This document shows positions 34,209-42,908 of a DNA stretch of 64,000 bases, piece after piece (position 1 is the first letter of the stretch; every line of letters starts with the position of its first letter). The stretch comes from Spirosoma montaniterrae (lineage in GTDB: Bacteria > Bacteroidota > Bacteroidia > Cytophagales > Spirosomataceae). The stretch lies in the NCBI RefSeq assembly GCF_001988955.1, contig NZ_CP014263.1, positions 5,144,501 to 5,208,500 on the forward strand, written 5' to 3'. Below the pieces are notes generated by a model. The model was not told the origin of the DNA, did no database searches, and was given only the letters and a program-made list of their open reading frames with translations. Position numbers and translations under genes: made by a program.

Positions 34209-34760
34209 GTGAACGCGTTACGGGCATACAACATCCATATTGCCGGGCTGGAAAACAAGCAGTACGACTACAGTTTCGAGTCGGGCGATGCGTTTTTTGC
34301 GGCTCTGGAGCAGGATTTGATCGAGAAAGGCAACGTACACACGCGGCTGACGCTCGACAAATCGGAAACGATGATCCGGCTCGATTTTCACATTACCGGC
34401 ACCGTTGAACAAACCTGCGACCGCAGTTTAGACTTGTACGACGAGCCGATTGATACGCGGCAGATGATGTTGCTTAAGTTCAGCGACCACAACGAAGAAC
34501 TAAGCGACGAAATCGAGCTGATCGAGCGGAACACGGCCACCATCAACGTGGCACGGTATATTTTCGAGTTCATAGGGCTGTCGTTACCGATGAAGCGGCT
34601 ACACCCGCGTTTTCGCGACGACGAAGCAGAATTCGACAACGACGAACAAAACGGTCGGGTCGTGTACAGTTCGGGCGGTAGTCTGGACGATGTAAACGAC
34701 GACAAATCGCAGGAAGCAGACCCCCGCTGGGCCGCCCTGCGAAAATTAAGTGATAACTAA
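34209..34760 (+). CDS. DUF177 domain protein (YceD-like)
   Basis: The start was set at GTG 34209 (reading VNALRAYNIHIAGL, Met in the cell), giving 183 residues. The reasons are a good ribosome site GGAGAGG at 34194-34200 and the fact that an earlier TTG at 34179 lies inside the -7 promoter box. DUF177/YceD proteins precede rpmF across bacteria and in plants are linked to 23S rRNA maturation and L32 expression. Family features are RLTLDKSETMIRLDFHITGT and CDRSLDLYDEPI. The tail is rich in Asp and Glu. rpmF follows after 98 bases. Confidence 0.87.
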   Translation: MNALRAYNIHIAGLENKQYDYSFESGDAFFAALEQDLIEKGNVHTRLTLDKSETMIRLDFHITGTVEQTCDRSLDLYDEPIDTRQMMLLKFSDHNEELSDEIELIERNTATINVARYIFEFIGLSLPMKRLHPRFRDDEAEFDNDEQNGRVVYSSGGSLDDVNDDKSQEADPRWAALRKLSDN

Positions 34761-34858
34761 GGAAGTTATAGAGTTATAACGTTGTAAGGTTATAAAGTTT
34801 CTGGCCGCTACAACAAACTCTACAACGATAGAACTGTACAACTTTACAACTTAAAAAA
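34761..34858. repeat. hairpin-forming word-repeat spacer between DUF177 gene and rpmF
   Basis: GTTATAGAGTTATAACGTTG and AAGGTTATAAAGTT on the left oppose ACAACTTTACAACTT-like words on the right, so the transcript can fold into a loose hairpin. The spacer runs from stop codon to start codon. Confidence 0.45.
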
Positions 34859-35053
34859 ATGGCACATCCCAAACGGCGTCACTCGAGCACCCGGCGCGAC
34901 AAACGCAGAACGCACTATAAAGCAACAGCAGTAACGCTCTCGACCGATACCCAAACCGGCGAAGTACATCAGCGGCACCATGCCCACGTTTTCGAAGGGA
35001 ATCTGTTTTATAAAGGACAGATGATTGTCGAGAATTACGTCAAGACGGTCTAA
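34859..35053 (+). CDS. rpmF: 50S ribosomal protein L32
   Basis: The 64-residue basic protein begins MAHPKRRHSSTRRDKRRTHY, the L32 signature. The zinc-ribbon half, which in many bacteria has two Cys pairs, here reads TGEVHQRHHAHVFEGNLFYK and lacks all cysteines. It is therefore the zinc-independent form. It lies between the DUF177 gene and plsX as in many genomes. A strong stem-loop at 35071-35120 follows. Confidence 0.95.
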   Translation: MAHPKRRHSSTRRDKRRTHYKATAVTLSTDTQTGEVHQRHHAHVFEGNLFYKGQMIVENYVKTV

Positions 35054-35070
35054 AAAACAGCGAGTTGTTT

Positions 35071-35120
35071 AAAGTATTTCGCAAGCGTCTTTTCGGAGAT
35101 GAACGCGAAATACTTTTTTA
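35071..35120 (+). terminator. stem-loop terminator after rpmF
   Basis: AAAGTATTTCGC (35071-35082) pairs perfectly with GCGAAATACTTT (35105-35116), followed by T-rich sequence. It probably ends or attenuates the rpmF transcript before plsX. Confidence 0.75.
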
Positions 35121-35202
35121 TTGCCCGTCACCTCTCTATTTTTACGCTTTGTAGTCGCCAGTCAGCCCTGACGGGCGTGAATTGAACACATAGAGTTGAT
35201 CG

Positions 35203-36144
35203 ATGAAGATTGCAGTAGACGCGATGGGGGGCGATTACGCACCAGATGCAATTGTCGAGGGTGTTGTAATGGCCGCTGCCGGGTTGCCGGAACAAGTGAC
35301 GATTGTGCTGGTGGGCCGGCAATCTATTGTGCAGGCATTGTTAACTAAGTATGGTGCCGATGCCCGAACGAATATTGAATGCGTTCAGGCTGAAGACATT
35401 ATCGATATGGGCGAACACCCCACTAAGGCCCTCTCGCAGAAGCCCAATTCCAGTATTGGAGTTGGGTTTAAATTATTGAAAGACAGGCAGGTTCAGGCTT
35501 TTTGCAGTGCCGGCAATACCGGTGCCATGCATGTGGGAGCCCTGTTCAGCGTTAAAGCGATTGAGGGCGTTATCCGACCCTGCATCGCCGGATTTGTGCC
35601 GCAGATTACCGGGGGTCATGCTGTTATGCTCGACATTGGTGCCAATGCCGACTGCAAACCCGAAATGCTGGCTCAGTTCGGCGAAATCGGGTCAATCTAC
35701 GCGCAGTATACGTTCGGTATCGACCGGCCCCGCGTGGCTCTGATGAACATCGGCCATGAAGAACAAAAAGGGTCGTTGGTAGCGCAGGCAGCTCATCAGC
35801 TTCTTAAAGACAATCGTCGGATTAACTTTATCGGTAATATTGAAGGGGGCGATTTTTTCGCCGGAAAAACCGACGTAATTGTTACGGACGGGTTCACCGG
35901 TAACACGCTGTTCAAACTCGGCGAATCGTTTTACGGCCTGGCGAAGGAGCGCGGCATTACCGACGCGTTTATCGATCAAACAAATTACGAGTCTGTTGGC
36001 GGAAGCCCCATTCTGGGTGTACATGGCAACGTTATTATAGCCCACGGCATTTCATCACCACTGGCTATTAGAAATATGATCAGTCTGGCGATTCGTCAGG
36101 TTGAATCAGACGCATATACCAAAATTGCACAGGCACTGAGTTGA
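35203..36144 (+). CDS. plsX: phosphate acyltransferase PlsX
   Basis: The 313-residue protein starts MKIAVDAMGGDYAPDAIVEG, the PlsX signature, with further landmarks FCSAGNTGAMHVGALF, GFVPQITGGHAVMLDIGAN and TDGFTGNTLFKLGESF. It makes acyl-phosphate from acyl-ACP for phospholipid synthesis. It is a soluble, membrane-associated enzyme. It lies upstream of fabH as is usual. Confidence 0.96.
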   Translation: MKIAVDAMGGDYAPDAIVEGVVMAAAGLPEQVTIVLVGRQSIVQALLTKYGADARTNIECVQAEDIIDMGEHPTKALSQKPNSSIGVGFKLLKDRQVQAFCSAGNTGAMHVGALFSVKAIEGVIRPCIAGFVPQITGGHAVMLDIGANADCKPEMLAQFGEIGSIYAQYTFGIDRPRVALMNIGHEEQKGSLVAQAAHQLLKDNRRINFIGNIEGGDFFAGKTDVIVTDGFTGNTLFKLGESFYGLAKERGITDAFIDQTNYESVGGSPILGVHGNVIIAHGISSPLAIRNMISLAIRQVESDAYTKIAQALS

Positions 36145-36239
36145 CAGTGAACAGGTAGCAACCAACAGCCAACAGTGCATACTGACGCTAATTAACTGTT
36201 GGTTGCTCACTGTTCACTGAAAAAAGTACCACCGAAACT
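36145..36239. repeat. word-repeat hairpin between plsX and fabH
   Basis: CAGTGAACAGGTAGCAACCA (from 36146) opposes TGGTTGCTCACTGTTCACTG near the fabH start. The flanking words CAACAG and CTGTTG also pair. The imperfect inverted repeat fills the gap from stop to start. Confidence 0.65.
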
Positions 36240-37223
36240 ATGAGTAAAGCTGCGATCACTGGAGTTCATGGATACGTGCCAGACTACGTGCTGACCAACG
36301 CTGAGTTGGAGCGCATGGTAGACACAAACGATGAATGGATTACAACCCGTACTGGCATTAAAGAACGACACATTCTGAAAGGCGAGGGCATGGGGTCGTC
36401 GCACATGGGAGCGAAAGCAGTGGCCGGCTTACTCGAAAAGACCAATACACGGGCCGACGAAATCGATCTGCTCATCTGTGCCACCACTACGCCCGATTAC
36501 GTGTTCCCCTGCACCGCTAATCTGATTTGCGATATGGTTGGCATTCGTAATGTTGGCAGTTTCGATATTCAGGCGGCCTGTTCGGGATTTTTGTATGCGC
36601 TGACAGTGGGTTCGCAGTTTGTCGAAACCGGAAAATGCCGTAAAGTGGTTATTGTTGGGGCCGATAAGATGTCGGCTATCGTTGATTATACTGACCGCAC
36701 AACCTGCATATTGTTTGGCGACGGAGCCGGGGCCGTATTACTCGAATCTGCCGAAGACGGCTACGGCATCATCGACTCACTCATCAAGTCGGACGGCGTT
36801 GGGCAGAATCACCTCTTTCAGAAAGCCGGAGGAAGCCGCTATCCGCCTACGCACGAGACTGTTGAAAAACGCTGGCACTACGTCTATCAGGATGGGCCAT
36901 CGGTGTTCAAATTCGCCGTTAAAAACATGGCCGACGTTTCGGCGGAAATCATGGAACGTAATCAGCTTACGGGCAGTGAGGTAGCCTGGTTAGTGCCGCA
37001 TCAGGCCAACAAGCGCATTATCGATGCCACTGCCAACCGCATGGGCATTGAGTCTGATAAGGTAATGATGAATATTCATAAGTACGGCAATACCACAGCC
37101 GCCACCATTCCGCTATGCCTATACGACTATGAGCCGCAACTGAAAAAGGGCGACAACCTCGTATTGGCCGCATTTGGCGGTGGCTTCACGTGGGGTGCCG
37201 CCTACGTGAAGTGGGCTTATTAG
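36240..37223 (+). CDS. fabH: beta-ketoacyl-ACP synthase III
   Basis: The 327-residue protein shows the FabH catalytic triad: Cys in [13 protein letters not shown], His in [13 protein letters not shown] and Asn in [14 protein letters not shown]. It begins [20 protein letters not shown] and has [14 protein letters not shown] near the N-terminus. It condenses acetyl-CoA (or branched acyl-CoA) with malonyl-ACP to start fatty acid synthesis. It follows plsX and precedes efp across repeat-filled gaps. Confidence 0.96.
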   Translation: MSKAAITGVHGYVPDYVLTNAELERMVDTNDEWITTRTGIKERHILKGEGMGSSHMGAKAVAGLLEKTNTRADEIDLLICATTTPDYVFPCTANLICDMVGIRNVGSFDIQAACSGFLYALTVGSQFVETGKCRKVVIVGADKMSAIVDYTDRTTCILFGDGAGAVLLESAEDGYGIIDSLIKSDGVGQNHLFQKAGGSRYPPTHETVEKRWHYVYQDGPSVFKFAVKNMADVSAEIMERNQLTGSEVAWLVPHQANKRIIDATANRMGIESDKVMMNIHKYGNTTAATIPLCLYDYEPQLKKGDNLVLAAFGGGFTWGAAYVKWAY

Positions 37224-37378
37224 TCAGAACCGGGATTAGCCATGATTAACAAGATTAAGCAGGAGCGAGCTGCGCTCGTGACAAATCCTGCTTAATTCTG
37301 TAAATCCAGGCTAATCTTGGTTCAGATAACCTTGTTTAATCCTGTTAATGCTGGTAAATCCAGGTTCAGAAACATTTT
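37224..37378. repeat. word-repeat hairpin between fabH and efp
   Basis: The left arm CAGAACCGGGATTAGCCATG and following AACAAGATTAAGCAGGA pairs imperfectly with TCCTGCTTAATTCTG and AATCCAGGCTAATCTTGG. A third copy, GTTTAATCCTGTTAATGCTG and AATCCAGGTTCAG, repeats the right arm. The 155-base gap contains nothing else recognisable except the efp ribosome-binding region. Confidence 0.65.
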
Positions 37379-37942
37379 ATGGCAACAACTGCAGACATCC
37401 GCAACGGATTAGTCATCAACTACAACAACGATCTTTTTCAGATTACTGAATTTCAGCACGTAAAACCCGGTAAGGGCGCGGCTTTTGTGCGAACAAAACT
37501 CAAAAGTCTGACCACAGGCCGGGTTATCGACAATACCTTCAACTCCGGTGTCACGATCTTCCCCGTGCGGGTCGAACGCCGGAAGTTTCAGTTTCTCTAC
37601 AAAGACGAAGCCGGTTACAACTTCATGGATCAGGAAACTTTCGATCAGATTAACCTCGATGAGAAGCTGGTGGAAGGTGCCGACCTGATGAAAGAAGGGC
37701 AGGAAGTAGAAATCGTAATCAACGCCGATACCGAAACGCCCCTCTCGTGCGAATTGCCGCCCTTCGTGGAGTTGGAAGTGACCTATGCCGAGCCGGGCAT
37801 TAAAGGCGACACTGCCAACAGCCCCAAAAAGCGGGTCGAAGTAGAGTCTGGAGCCAAAATTATGGTGCCCCTATTCATCGACTCGGGCCAGAAAATCCGC
37901 GTCGATACCCGCACCCGCGAATACGTAGAACGAGTTAAATAA
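37379..37942 (+). CDS. efp: elongation factor P
   Basis: The 187-residue protein has the three-domain EF-P layout. The N-terminal KOW-like domain has TTADIRNGLVINYNNDLFQI and the loop HVKPGKGAAFVRTKL, where the Lys in PGKG is the usual modification site. The central OB domain and C-terminal OB domain end with SGQKIRVDTRTREYVERVK. It relieves ribosome stalling at polyproline. It precedes accB, a common order in bacteria. Confidence 0.96.
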   Translation: MATTADIRNGLVINYNNDLFQITEFQHVKPGKGAAFVRTKLKSLTTGRVIDNTFNSGVTIFPVRVERRKFQFLYKDEAGYNFMDQETFDQINLDEKLVEGADLMKEGQEVEIVINADTETPLSCELPPFVELEVTYAEPGIKGDTANSPKKRVEVESGAKIMVPLFIDSGQKIRVDTRTREYVERVK

Positions 37943-38020
37943 GTGAAGAATGAAAAGTGAAAAACAAACAGTATGCCTATTCCCACTTTTCACTTTTCAC
38001 TCTTCATTTTTCACTAAGAT
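37943..38020. repeat. word-repeat hairpin between efp and accB
   Basis: AGTGAAGAATGAAAAGTGAA on the left opposes TTCACTTTTCACTCTTCATT on the right. The imperfect stem spans the whole 78-base gap from stop to start. Confidence 0.65.
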
Positions 38021-38506
38021 ATGAGCACACAGGAAATTCAGCAACTAATCGACTTTATCTCGCAGTCGGGTTTAGACGAGGTGAACATTGAAACGACTGA
38101 TCTGAAAATCAGCGTGAAACGCTACGGTATAGGTGCGCCTGCTGTTGCCCCTGCCGCAACACCCGGTGCGGTCGCTCCAATGCCGGCAGCACCAGCACCT
38201 GTTGCACCAGCTCCGCAATCGACAGCCCCGGCAACGCCCGCTCCGACTCCGGCGGCAGCCTCGAACTACGTGACCATTAAATCGCCAATGATTGGTACGT
38301 TCTACCGATCATCGAACCCCGAAACGCCATCGTTCGTGGAAGTGGGCGACAATGTTAGCGAAGGTAAGGTGGTGTGTATCATCGAAGCCATGAAACTATT
38401 CAACGAAATCGAGTCGGAAGTATCGGGCCGTATCGTGAAAGTGCTGGTCGAAAATGCCACCCCCGTCGAGTACGATCAGCCGCTCTTCCTTGTTGAACCC
38501 ATCTAA
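38021..38506 (+). CDS. accB: acetyl-CoA carboxylase biotin carboxyl carrier protein
   Basis: The 161-residue protein has a short N-terminal domain (MSTQEIQQLIDFISQSGLDE) and a flexible linker of Ala and Pro repeats at about residues 43-85. The C-terminal biotinyl domain has the lysine site in CIIEAMKLFNEIE. It carries CO2 between AccC and the carboxyltransferase. accC follows after a 130-base hairpin spacer, the usual accBC pair. Confidence 0.96.
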   Translation: MSTQEIQQLIDFISQSGLDEVNIETTDLKISVKRYGIGAPAVAPAATPGAVAPMPAAPAPVAPAPQSTAPATPAPTPAAASNYVTIKSPMIGTFYRSSNPETPSFVEVGDNVSEGKVVCIIEAMKLFNEIESEVSGRIVKVLVENATPVEYDQPLFLVEPI

Positions 38507-38636
38507 CCAATGGTTGAGTGATTGAATGGTTGAATGATTGAATGGTTGAGTGATTGAATGAGTAATGTACGGCCCTCATTCGATCATTCAACCATTCAAT
38601 CATTCAACCATTCAATCACTCAACCATTCAACTTTT
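38507..38636. repeat. ATTGAATG/CATTCAAT tandem-word hairpin between accB and accC
   Basis: The left half (38512-38561) consists of variants of GGTTGAGTGATTGAATG and the right half (about 38573-38632) is its complement (CATTCAACCATTCAATC words). The loop contains GGCCCTCATTC. The same words and the CCCTCATTC loop occur at 49046-49187 between nirB and nirD. It runs to the accC start, and a chance in-frame ATG inside it was rejected as the accC start. Confidence 0.8.
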
Positions 38637-39980
38637 ATGTTTAAGAAAATCCTCATCGCTAACCGGGGCGAAATTGCGCTGCGGATTATTCGGACCTGCC
38701 GCGAAATGGGCATCCGAACCGTAGCCGTATACTCGACCGCCGACCGCGACAGCCTGCACGTGCGCTTCGCCGACGAGGCTGTTTGTATTGGCCCGCCACC
38801 AAGTCGGCAATCGTATCTGAGCATTCCCAGCATTATTTCAGCAGCAGAAGTAACCGGTGCCGATGCCATTCATCCTGGCTACGGTTTTTTGTCGGAAAAC
38901 GCCGAATTCTCGCAAATCTGTGCTGATTACGGTATTAAGTTTATTGGTGCTACTGCCGAGCAAATTAACGGTATGGGCGACAAGGCTACGGCCAAAGCCA
39001 CCATGCGGGCTGCGGGTGTTCCGGTTATCCCCGGCTCCGACGGGTTGCTCGAATCGGTTGAACAGGGTAAAAAGCTATCCGCCGAAATGGGCTACCCCGT
39101 CATTGTGAAAGCCACGGCGGGCGGGGGCGGTCGAGGCATGCGCATTATTCGCTCGGAAGACGAATTTGAAAAAGCCTGGAACGACGCCCGAACCGAAGCC
39201 GGTGCTGCTTTTGGTAATGACGGTCTGTACCTCGAAAAATTCGTAGAAGAGCCGCGTCACATCGAAATCCAGATTGTCGGCGACCAATACGGGCGCGTAT
39301 GCCACCTCTCGGAACGTGACTGTTCGATTCAGCGTCGGCATCAGAAATTGGTAGAAGAAACGCCTTCGCCGATTGTGTCGGATGCGCTGCGGCAGGAAAT
39401 GGGCGAAGCAGCTATCAAAGGAGCGCAGGCCATTGGCTATGAAGGTGCAGGAACCATCGAATTTCTGGTCGATAAACACGGGAAGTTCTATTTCATGGAG
39501 ATGAACACCCGGATTCAGGTTGAACACCCGATTACGGAAGAAGTAACGGATTTTGACCTGATTAAAGAGCAGATTAAAGTAGCGGCTGGCGTTGAGATTT
39601 CGGGCCGGAACTACCTGCCCAAAGTGTATGCGATGGAGTGCCGAATCAACGCTGAAGACCCGGCCAACGGCTTCCGGCCATCGCCTGGTAAGATTACGGT
39701 ATTACACCTGCCCGGCGGTCACGGCGTTCGGATCGACAGCCACGTGTATGCAGGTTACACCATTCCGCCGAATTACGACTCCATGATTGCCAAGATCATT
39801 GTGTCGGGCCAATCGCGCGAAGAAGTCATCACACGTATGAAGCGGGCCTTGCAGGAGTTCGTGATCGAAGGCATTAAAACCACGATTCCGTTTCACATCC
39901 GGCTTATGGACGACCCTAAATTCAAATCAGGTAAATTCACAACCGCGTTCCTCGATACGTTCGATTTTTCGGGGCTTTAA
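38637..39980 (+). CDS. accC: acetyl-CoA carboxylase biotin carboxylase
   Basis: The start was set at ATG 38637 ([18 protein letters not shown]), giving 447 residues as usual for AccC. The 24 extra codons upstream lie in the hairpin repeat. The ATP-grasp features include [49 protein letters not shown] and [15 protein letters not shown]. It carboxylates the biotin on AccB. A terminator follows at 40023-40060. Confidence 0.97.
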   Translation: MFKKILIANRGEIALRIIRTCREMGIRTVAVYSTADRDSLHVRFADEAVCIGPPPSRQSYLSIPSIISAAEVTGADAIHPGYGFLSENAEFSQICADYGIKFIGATAEQINGMGDKATAKATMRAAGVPVIPGSDGLLESVEQGKKLSAEMGYPVIVKATAGGGGRGMRIIRSEDEFEKAWNDARTEAGAAFGNDGLYLEKFVEEPRHIEIQIVGDQYGRVCHLSERDCSIQRRHQKLVEETPSPIVSDALRQEMGEAAIKGAQAIGYEGAGTIEFLVDKHGKFYFMEMNTRIQVEHPITEEVTDFDLIKEQIKVAAGVEISGRNYLPKVYAMECRINAEDPANGFRPSPGKITVLHLPGGHGVRIDSHVYAGYTIPPNYDSMIAKIIVSGQSREEVITRMKRALQEFVIEGIKTTIPFHIRLMDDPKFKSGKFTTAFLDTFDFSGL

Positions 39981-40022
39981 ACGCTGAGAAACAGAGGTCG
40001 CGCTGAGAACGCAGAGTTTTGC

Positions 40023-40060
40023 GCCCGGTACGGTAGAAATCGTATCGGGCTACTTTTTTT
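40023..40060 (+). terminator. terminator after accC
   Basis: GCCCGGTACG (40023-40032) pairs with CGTATCGGGC (40041-40050, one G-T pair), followed by seven T. It closes the fatty acid run 42 bases after the accC stop codon. The bases between hold the words CGCTGAGA and CGCAGAG. Confidence 0.8.
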
Positions 40061-40094
40061 GTAGGTTTACGACACGAAACTAAAACGGCTCACT

Positions 40095-40955
40095 ATGAAC
40101 ACGTTCCCTGTTCAAAATCCACTCACCAGCCTCGACGTTTGGGAAGACGACCTGCTGACGCGCTACCCGCAGCCGGAGCATAAGGCGAAGGAAGATTATC
40201 GCAACTACGATAACCCGGAGCGCGACACGGTGCGGGAATTCTACCGGCTCAATCATACCTACCAAACGTATGACTTCGTGCGTGAGAAAGAGCGCGAGTT
40301 TCTGGCGTTTAACAAGAAAGAACTACCGGTTTGGGGCGCAATGGAGTTCCTGAATACGCTCGTGGACGACTCCGACCCCGATACCGACCTCGACCAGCTA
40401 CAGCACTTGCTGCAAACCGCCGAAGCCATCCGCGCCGACGGCCATCCCGACTGGTTTGTGCTGACCGGGTTTCTGCACGACATGGGCAAAGTGCTGTGTT
40501 TGTTCGGCGAACCGCAGTGGGCCGTTGTGGGCGATACGTTCCCGGTCGGGTGCGCGCATTCGGATAAGATCGTGTACCCCGAATACTTCGCCAATAATCC
40601 CGACACCTACGACGAGCGGTATAATACCAAATACGGCGTATATGAGCCAAACTGCGGTCTTCGTAACGTACACATGTCGTGGGGCCACGATGAATATCTG
40701 TACCAGATTATGAAGGATTACCTCCCCGAACCGGCTCTGTACATGATGCGTTACCACTCGTTCTACGCCCAGCACCGCGAAGAAGCTTACGACCATCTGA
40801 TGGACGACCATGACCGGGCCATGTTTGCGTGGGTGCGCAAGTTCAACCCCTACGATTTGTACTCCAAAAGCCCCAAACCGCCCGTAGTGAGCGAGTTGAA
40901 ACCGTATTACGAAGACCTGATTGCCAAGTATTTACCTGCTACGTTGCGGTTATAA
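40095..40955 (+). CDS. myo-inositol oxygenase
   Basis: The 286-residue protein matches MIOX. Iron-ligand regions of the HD-like fold are seen: DFVREKEREFLAFNKKELPVW, WFVLTGFLHDMGKVL (His-Asp), PVGCAHSDKIVYPEYF, NVHMSWGHDEYLYQIMKDYL and MMRYHSFYAQHREEAYDHLM. The C-terminus has FNPYDLYSKSP. The enzyme opens myo-inositol to D-glucuronate with O2 at a di-iron centre. It is well known in eukaryotes and found in some Bacteroidota. A sodium:solute symporter follows in the same direction, plausibly the inositol or glucuronate transporter. Confidence 0.94.
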   Translation: MNTFPVQNPLTSLDVWEDDLLTRYPQPEHKAKEDYRNYDNPERDTVREFYRLNHTYQTYDFVREKEREFLAFNKKELPVWGAMEFLNTLVDDSDPDTDLDQLQHLLQTAEAIRADGHPDWFVLTGFLHDMGKVLCLFGEPQWAVVGDTFPVGCAHSDKIVYPEYFANNPDTYDERYNTKYGVYEPNCGLRNVHMSWGHDEYLYQIMKDYLPEPALYMMRYHSFYAQHREEAYDHLMDDHDRAMFAWVRKFNPYDLYSKSPKPPVVSELKPYYEDLIAKYLPATLRL

Positions 40956-40956
40956 A

Positions 40957-41047
40957 TTTTTAAACGCAGCGGGGCGGAGATTGCGCTGAGACCGCTGAGA
41001 AAAAACTCTGTGTTCTCTGTATAACCTCCGCTTCTCTGCGTTTAAAA
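40957..41047. repeat. word-repeat hairpin between miox and the symporter gene
   Basis: TTTTTAAACGCAGCGGGGCG (from 40957) pairs imperfectly with CGCTTCTCTGCGTTTAAAAA (ending 41047). Inner words CGCTGAGA and TCTCTG also pair. It fills the gap from 1 base after the stop to 4 bases before the next start. Confidence 0.65.
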
Positions 41048-41051
41048 AGTT

Positions 41052-42431
41052 ATGCTCCTTACTTTTATTGCCCTATACCTGCTCTCAAACATTGCCGTTG
41101 GTGTGTGGGCCGCCCGGCGCGTAACGACGTCGCAGGATTTTGTGCTGGCGGGTCGGCAGTTGCCGCTGCTGCTGGCGGCATCGGTCACGTTTGCTACGTG
41201 GTTCGGTTCCGAAACGCTGATGGGTGCCCCGGCCATGTTCGTAGAGGGCGGCATTCAGGCAGTGATTGAAGAGCCGTTTGGCTCGGCCTTGTGCCTGTTT
41301 CTGGTGGGCGCGTTTTTTACCCGACCACTCTACCGCATGGGCATCACCACCTTCTGCGATTACTTCCGCATCCGGTTTGGGCGGTCGGCAGAGTTGCTGT
41401 CGGCGGTGATGGTGATTCCATCGTATTTTAGCTGGATTGCGGCCCAGCTCATTGCTATCGGCATCGTACTGAGCGTTGTTACCGAGGTGCCGCGTGAGTA
41501 CTGTATTCTGTTCAGTGCGGTGGTCGTGATGGTTTATACATTGCTGGGTGGCATGTGGTCGATTTCCATAACCGACTTTTTCCACAACCTGATTATCGTG
41601 CTGGCTCTGGTAGTACTGGGCGTGGGATTGTGGCAGGACGTAGGCGGCTGGGAAACCATTCAGCAGCGCACCCGACCCGGCTTTTTCCGGTTTCTGCCCG
41701 AAACCACGCCCAAAGCATGGGTTGAGTACTTCGCGGCCTGGTTCACGATTGGGCTGGGCAGCATTCCGCAACAGGATATTTTTCAGCGCGTGATGGCGGC
41801 TAAAACCGAAGATACGTCGGTGAGGGCGTCGTTCCTGGCATCGGGACTATACCTGACCATTGCTATGCTGCCGCTGTTTATTGCCCTGATTGCTACAATG
41901 TTGCACCCCGATTTGCCGAAAGATAAGCAGATGATTATTCCGAATATGGTGATGCAGCACGGCAGTTTGCCGCTCCAGATTTTATTTTTCGGTGCCGTAT
42001 CGTCGGCGATTCTGAGCGTATCGAGCGGGGCGATTCTGGCTCCTGCCACGGTTTTTGGCGAAAATATCGTGAAGTTTTTTCGGCCCGACATTGACGATCC
42101 AACGTTGCTACGGACTATCCGCTGGGCTATCGTTGTCATCACAGCCATTTGCGTCTGGATGAGCACCACGCGTGATACCAACATTTTCGACCTCGTGGGT
42201 GAATCGTCGGCATTCAGTTTGGTCTCATTGTTTGTGCCGCTTACGGCGGGTATTTACTGGAAACGCGCCAACCTGACCGGTTGCCTGTGGTCAATGGCTG
42301 TTGGCTTAAGCGTTTGGCTGCTGTGTATCTGGCTCGATACAGAATATCCGCCGATGATGTGGGGTTTTGCTGCCAGCGCACTGGCGATGGTAGGGGGGAG
42401 TTTGGTGGCCGGCGAAAGAGTGAAAGAGTGA
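41052..42431 (+). CDS. sodium:solute symporter family protein
   Basis: The 459-residue protein has about 13 hydrophobic helices in SSS/LeuT order. It begins LLTFIALYLLSNIAVGVWAA, with the substrate-site region SVTFATWFGSETLMGAPAM and the mid-sequence GGMWSISITDFFHNLIIVLA. It should cotransport sodium with a small solute. Its placement behind myo-inositol oxygenase suggests myo-inositol or a glucuronate-related solute, but this is inference. The last codons before the stop (GERVKE) precede a convergent Nudix gene by 8 bases. Confidence 0.88.
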   Translation: MLLTFIALYLLSNIAVGVWAARRVTTSQDFVLAGRQLPLLLAASVTFATWFGSETLMGAPAMFVEGGIQAVIEEPFGSALCLFLVGAFFTRPLYRMGITTFCDYFRIRFGRSAELLSAVMVIPSYFSWIAAQLIAIGIVLSVVTEVPREYCILFSAVVVMVYTLLGGMWSISITDFFHNLIIVLALVVLGVGLWQDVGGWETIQQRTRPGFFRFLPETTPKAWVEYFAAWFTIGLGSIPQQDIFQRVMAAKTEDTSVRASFLASGLYLTIAMLPLFIALIATMLHPDLPKDKQMIIPNMVMQHGSLPLQILFFGAVSSAILSVSSGAILAPATVFGENIVKFFRPDIDDPTLLRTIRWAIVVITAICVWMSTTRDTNIFDLVGESSAFSLVSLFVPLTAGIYWKRANLTGCLWSMAVGLSVWLLCIWLDTEYPPMMWGFAASALAMVGGSLVAGERVKE

Positions 42432-42439
42432 AAGAGTTT

Positions 42440-42898
42440 TCACCCAAAATGCTGCTGCTCAATGCGCCCGACGTAGCCAATGGGTGCAGCACTCCATAAA
42501 AACGCAAATCTTTTGATGTGATCCCCCACGTTCGGGTACAGATTCAAACGTTCCAGCCTCTCAGCATTTATCCACTCAATAGCCAAGGCCGAGGTTTCGG
42601 CAGGATTTAGCACGGGCGTTCCTTCGCTGATGTCGGCGGCAAAAATCACGTGTAATACGTCTTCTTTCCGTTCTGACAGGAGCATCTCGCCGAAAAAAAG
42701 GGCATCCTGAACTGTCACCTCAATCCCCAACTCTTCGCGCAGTTCACGCCTGATGGTTTCGGGCAGAGTTTCACCCCGGTCGCAGTTGCCGCCGGGCAGG
42801 GCGTACACGTCATGACCGCCATACTGGTAGTGCATCAGCAAAACTTCGGTCTGGCCGTTGGTAGTGCGCGTGATAAGGGCTGCTGGACGAACTTTCAT
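42440..42898 (-). CDS. Nudix hydrolase
   Basis: The 152-residue protein carries the complete Nudix box GX5EX7REUXEEXGU as GGNCDRGETLPETIRRELRE followed by ELGI. It begins MKVRPAALITRTTNGQTEVL. The substrate is a nucleoside-diphosphate-linked compound that cannot be named from the sequence. It lies 10 bases downstream of lhgO on the same strand, so it is likely co-transcribed. Confidence 0.92.
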   Translation of the reverse strand: MKVRPAALITRTTNGQTEVLLMHYQYGGHDVYALPGGNCDRGETLPETIRRELREELGIEVTVQDALFFGEMLLSERKEDVLHVIFAADISEGTPVLNPAETSALAIEWINAERLERLNLYPNVGDHIKRFAFLWSAAPIGYVGRIEQQHFG

Positions 42899-42908
42899 TG
42901 TTTGCCAA

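Noticed and set aside
38565..38636. Upstream in-frame start for accC
   Set aside because: The 24 added residues are translated hairpin repeat. AccC proteins begin with [16 protein letters not shown] sequence, matching ATG 38637.
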